64,000 nucleotides of DNA from positions 1 through 64,000 of the forward strand of contig NZ_NSEB01000015.1 in the NCBI RefSeq assembly GCF_002734215.1. The letters are read 5' to 3'. A program made the position numbers and the translations under genes. Shown here piece after piece: positions 60,666 to 64,000 of this stretch; within the stretch, counting starts at the first letter, position 1, and each line of letters opens with the position of its first letter. This stretch comes from Fredinandcohnia onubensis (GTDB lineage: Bacteria; Bacillota; Bacilli; Bacillales; Bacillaceae_L). The notes under the pieces are model-generated. The model saw nothing but the letters and a program-made list of their open reading frames with translations, was not told where the DNA came from and ran no database searches.

Positions 60666-60868
60666 TTATCTAAGATGTATGGATAGGATTTGTAAAATAT
60701 ATATTAAAATAGCAAATATGTCCAATAATTACAAAATATAAAAGACTTATAAGTTATCAATCGCTTGATATTGCAACTATTTTCGAAAAAATCTTTCATT
60801 TCATTCGTTAAGATGTTATTATATTTAAAAAATATTAACAATTAACACAAAAAGGGGTTGAACTTATA

Positions 60869-62065
60869 ATGTCTCAAATGCTAGCTTTCGTTCTTTTACT
60901 TATCATACTGTTTATCGGAGACTTTATTTCTATAAAAACAAAAGCATGGATACCATCCGTGTTTGTGTGTGCGGTCCTATTTTTAATAGGGTATTGGACG
61001 TTTTTTCCGCAAGACATTGTCGCATTAGCAGGTATACCATCTGTAGTAGCAACGATGTTGATGTATCTATTGATTGTCAACATGGGAACATTATTATCAC
61101 TTAAAGAATTAATAGCACAGTGGAAAACTATTTTAATAGCTTTATCTGGTATTCTAGGAATTATCGCGATTCTTTTTGGAATTGGAACACTTATTTTTGG
61201 AGTGCAAACAGTCATTGTAGCCATTCCACCATTAGTTGGAGGTCTAGTTTCGGCATTAATCATGTCAGAAGGGGCTGCAAATGCAGGACTTACGAGTTTA
61301 TCTGTTTTTGCGATTGTAATCTATGTGATGCAAGGTTTTGCAGGATACCCGATAACATCAATTGTATTAAAAAAGGAAGGTAAGAAACTATTACAGCAAT
61401 ATCGCAATGGTCAGCTTTCAAAAGTAGAAGAAGTAAAAGCAGAAGTTGCGGCAACTTCTGAAACTGCTCCAAAGGTTAAGTGGATTGATAAAATTCCAGA
61501 AAAATATAATACAGAGTATTTCAAGTTTTTGAGATTAGCAGTTGTGGGTTACCTTGCTTATTTAGCTTCAACTTTATTAGCACCGATCGTGAATGTTAAT
61601 GCGCTTGTGCTTTGCTTACTCTTCGGGGTTATCGGAAAGAGTGTTGGTTTCCTTGAAACACATTCATTACAAAAGGCAAATGGATTTGGTTTAGCGATTA
61701 TGGGGTTAATGCTTTTCATTTTTGATGGATTAAAGCATGCAACACCTAGCATGATGTTTGAGATTTTAACACCGCTTATCGGATGTATTGTATTAGGGGT
61801 GATCGGGATGTATATCTTTTCATTCATTGCAGGTAAGTTGCTAAAGGTCAGCAAACACATGGCATTTGCTGTATCACTAACAGCCCTATACGGATTCCCA
61901 GCTGATTATATTATTACAAATGAAGTTATTAACTCATTAACAAAGGATGAAAAAGAAAGAGAAGTATTAACAAGTCATATGTTACCGCCAATGCTGGTCG
62001 GTGGATTTATCACAGTTACGATCGTTTCTGTAATTCTAGCCGGAACTTTTGTATCTTTATTATAA
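60869..62065 (+). CDS. Multi-pass membrane transporter-like protein
   Basis: 398 aa, about 10-11 hydrophobic segments with a cytoplasmic loop (residues about 175-215) rich in Lys/Glu. Glycine-rich MSEGAANAGLTSLSVFAIVI and ALYGFPADYIITNEVIN segments look like transport motifs. It recalls uncharacterised DUF3100-type proteins, but I cannot confirm the family. It is 54 bases upstream of an M20 amidohydrolase gene, so it likely imports the acylated amino acid or peptide that enzyme hydrolyses. AAAAGGGG before ATG. Confidence 0.75.
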   Translation: MSQMLAFVLLLIILFIGDFISIKTKAWIPSVFVCAVLFLIGYWTFFPQDIVALAGIPSVVATMLMYLLIVNMGTLLSLKELIAQWKTILIALSGILGIIAILFGIGTLIFGVQTVIVAIPPLVGGLVSALIMSEGAANAGLTSLSVFAIVIYVMQGFAGYPITSIVLKKEGKKLLQQYRNGQLSKVEEVKAEVAATSETAPKVKWIDKIPEKYNTEYFKFLRLAVVGYLAYLASTLLAPIVNVNALVLCLLFGVIGKSVGFLETHSLQKANGFGLAIMGLMLFIFDGLKHATPSMMFEILTPLIGCIVLGVIGMYIFSFIAGKLLKVSKHMAFAVSLTALYGFPADYIITNEVINSLTKDEKEREVLTSHMLPPMLVGGFITVTIVSVILAGTFVSLL

Positions 62066-62119
62066 AGTTTAACAAGCTTTTTTAACGCACAACAAATGAT
62101 ATAAATGGAGTTGAACATC

Positions 62120-63295
62120 TTGGTAAATGATCAAATAAAACAGGCAATTGCGGACTATAGTGAAGAATTGACAGCTATCCGTCGAAAATTGCATAGTGAG
62201 CCTGAATTGTCTTGGGAAGAGTACAATACTTCAGCATTCGTTGCGCAATATCTCGATGAGTTAGGAATCGAGAATCATAAAACAAATCCTACAGGTGTGA
62301 TCGGAGAAATAAAGGGCGGCAAGCCGGGAAAAAATGTAGCATTGAGAGCGGATATGGACGCTTTATCCGTTGAAGAATTAAATTCGGATTTGCCATATGC
62401 CTCTAAAACGAAAGGCAAAATGCATGCATGTGGCCATGATTCTCACACTGCAATGCTTCTCATTGCTGCGAAAGCATTGAATGACATCAAAGAGGAACTG
62501 CATGGTAATGTCCGCTTGATTTTCCAACCGGCTGAAGAAGTGGCAACAGGAGCTTTAGAAATGGTGAAACAAGGAGCGGTTGAGGGAGTGGATAATGTAT
62601 TTGGAATGCATATTTGGTCACAAATGCCAACTAATAAAGTGTCCTGCAACCCTGGGCCTTCGTTCGCATCAGCAGATATTTTTACTGTGAAATTCAAGGG
62701 AAGAGGGGGACATGGGGCAATTCCGCAGGATTGCATCGATGCCGCAATTGTTGCCTCATCCTTTGTGATGAATGTTCAATCTGTTGTTTCAAGAACGATC
62801 GACCCTCAAAAACCAGCTGTATTAACGGTTGGAAAAATGACAGTGGGAACGCGCTTTAATGTGATTGCTGAAAATGCGGTTATTGAAGGAACCGTTCGCT
62901 GTTTTGATCCTGAAATCCGTGATCATATTGAAAAGCAGCTTCGTGTATATGCAGAACAGGTTGCGTCAATTTACGGGGCAAGCGCTGAAGTAGACTATAT
63001 TCGTGGCACGCAGGCGGTTATTAACGGTGAGGAAAGTGCAAAGCTTGTACAACAAGTAGCCACTGAGGCATTTGGTGAAGAAGCCCTTTATGATGAAAAA
63101 CCAACAATGGGCGGGGAAGACTTCAGTTTCTACCTTGATGAAGTACCAGGTTGCTTTGCTTTAGTTGGATCAGGAAATCCAGAAAAAGACACTCAATGGG
63201 CACACCACCACGGCAAATTCAACATCGACGAAGATGCTATGGTCACCGGGGCAGAACTATACGCCCAATACGCGTGGGCATACCTAAACAAATAA
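62120..63295 (+). CDS. M20-family amidohydrolase (hippurate/N-acyl-amino acid hydrolase type)
   Basis: 391-aa two-metal amidohydrolase. Metal/catalytic blocks: RADMDALSVEE, HACGHDSHTAMLL, PAEEVATGALEMV, GRGGHGAIPQDCIDA and GGEDFSFYLDE. Removes an acyl group from an amino acid in the cytoplasm. Start chosen at TTG 62120, nine bases after GGAG; ATG 62105 is the alternative. Follows the transporter gene and precedes an NhaC-type antiporter gene. Confidence 0.88.
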   Translation: MVNDQIKQAIADYSEELTAIRRKLHSEPELSWEEYNTSAFVAQYLDELGIENHKTNPTGVIGEIKGGKPGKNVALRADMDALSVEELNSDLPYASKTKGKMHACGHDSHTAMLLIAAKALNDIKEELHGNVRLIFQPAEEVATGALEMVKQGAVEGVDNVFGMHIWSQMPTNKVSCNPGPSFASADIFTVKFKGRGGHGAIPQDCIDAAIVASSFVMNVQSVVSRTIDPQKPAVLTVGKMTVGTRFNVIAENAVIEGTVRCFDPEIRDHIEKQLRVYAEQVASIYGASAEVDYIRGTQAVINGEESAKLVQQVATEAFGEEALYDEKPTMGGEDFSFYLDEVPGCFALVGSGNPEKDTQWAHHHGKFNIDEDAMVTGAELYAQYAWAYLNK

Positions 63296-63364
63296 TAGGA
63301 GGGAACTCCCTGTTGGATCAATTTTATTGAATCCATGCTGGTTATACATCACGCTAATATCAAG

Positions 63365-63393
63365 AAAACGAAGAGGTGATCTCTTCGTTTTTT
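63365..63393 (+). terminator. Terminator after amidohydrolase gene
   Basis: AACGAAGAG/CTCTTCGTT around GTGAT followed by TTTTT. Confidence 0.9.
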
Positions 63394-63436
63394 TCTTGAG
63401 TAAAATTTGATTGCGAAAATAATAACCTTTTAAATA

Positions 63437-63495
63437 AGTTGATGTGATTGACCTGATTTGACCGTATTAGAAGGGTCACATCAACTTTTTTTTTT
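63437..63495 (+). terminator. Second stem-loop with long T-run
   Basis: AAGTTGATGTGA/TCACATCAACTT around about 26 bases, then ten Ts, 165 bases before the next gene. Confidence 0.75.
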
Positions 63496-63658
63496 ATAAG
63501 TATAATAGCAAAATGTATATTTATAAATATTATATTTAAATAGTTTATTGCATTTCATAGAAGTGTTCTTTATAATCAAGTACTAGGATAAAATCTAAAA
63601 ATTTATCCTTTTATATTTATGCAATACAATAGTTTATTTATTAGAAGGGGATATGTTT

Positions 63659-64000
63659 ATGGAACACTTGGGCTGGATATCAATACTCCCACCTATTATT
63701 GCAATCATTCTTGCGGTTATAACTAGAAATGTAGTAGTGTCTCTGTTCTTTGGTGCTTTTATCGGAGTGCTCATTCTTGTCGGAGGAAATCCTCTTGTGG
63801 CAACAACAGAGACAATAGGGAATTACTTTTTCCCACTTGCAGCAGATGGCTACAATGCAGCTATTATCGTATTATTATTTTTTATTGGCGGATTTGTAGG
63901 ACTTATGGAAAAGTCCGGCGGTGGAGCTGCACTTGCAGCAAATACGATTAAATTTATTAATACTAAGGCTAAAGCGCAGATTTCTGCTTGGTTCGGAGGA
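63659..64000 (+). CDS. NhaC-type Na+/H+ antiporter, cut by the window end
   Basis: First 114 codons of a polytopic antiporter: WISILPPIIAIILAVITRNV, VSLFFGAFIGVLILVG, and the conserved FFIGGFVGLMEKSGGGAAL. This is the N-terminus of the NhaC/YuiF family. ATG 63659 is eight bases after AGAAGGGG. The 3' end lies outside the window. Confidence 0.82.
   Translation, partial: MEHLGWISILPPIIAIILAVITRNVVVSLFFGAFIGVLILVGGNPLVATTETIGNYFFPLAADGYNAAIIVLLFFIGGFVGLMEKSGGGAALAANTIKFINTKAKAQISAWFGG

Overview
The window is low-GC DNA with AGGAGG-type ribosome-binding sites, many TTG/GTG starts, lipoprotein signals, a Spo0E-like protein, a MifM-like arrest peptide and a lysine riboswitch. Together these point to a spore-forming member of the Bacillaceae. 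No tRNA, rRNA, CRISPR array, insertion sequence or recombinase was recognised.

Layout. 0-8 kb: an APC amino-acid permease and a CdaR-type regulator on the minus strand, divergent from a hydroxyacid operon (glycerate kinase, KdgT-like permease, LarA-type nickel racemase, two-part UxaA-type dehydratase) with a cre-like site in front. 8-10.8 kb: a lysine riboswitch and terminator ahead of a complete polar amino-acid ABC importer. 11-16.3 kb: DUF2294, DabB, DabA and a carbonic-anhydrase-like protein without zinc ligands (inorganic-carbon uptake). 16.3-17.6 kb (minus): a second YidC behind a MifM-like leader peptide, with a hairpin that covers the yidC ribosome-binding site.

17.9-27.6 kb is the most unusual region. 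About twenty copies of a two-module repeat separate mostly small, unrelated genes: GNAT acetyltransferases, a PfpI-like protein, lipoproteins, one- to three-helix membrane peptides, DUF3231, a DUF3888-like protein and a Spo0E-like protein. The layout resembles an integron cassette array without a visible integrase. One module is a rho-independent terminator flanked by RYYYAAC/GTTRRRY-like boxes. The other is a short palindrome.

27.9-30.1 kb: a secreted beta-propeller protein with a FIMAH-like C-terminus. 30.3-38.1 kb: a Wadjet anti-plasmid system (order JetD-JetA-JetB-JetC), followed at 38.3-41.8 kb by a STAND ATPase with TPRs and a cytoplasmic PGRP-fold amidase, possibly an undescribed defence pair. 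41.9-51.5 kb: a HAD phosphatase, a decayed DUF421 gene, an SDR and an azoreductase that share a direct-repeat operator, ArsR-SRPBCC and SRPBCC proteins, an FAD enzyme coupled to a second DUF3231 gene, an iron alcohol dehydrogenase and a cytosine-deaminase-like amidohydrolase.

51.6-59.5 kb: a persulfide/sulfane-sulfur regulon (DsrE-like, CoA-disulfide reductase-rhodanese, TusA, rhodaneses, TusA-rhodanese, rhodanese-persulfide dioxygenase, TauE exporter) with a CstR repressor (Cys31/Cys60) and seven matching operators, then a YdhK-like lipoprotein. 59.55-59.91 kb: seven exact-period 52-bp hairpin repeats. 60.8-64 kb: a membrane transporter, an M20 amidohydrolase and the start of an NhaC-type antiporter cut by the window edge. 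Several genes (2803, 22723, 26839, 41940) appear to start at ATA or ATT.
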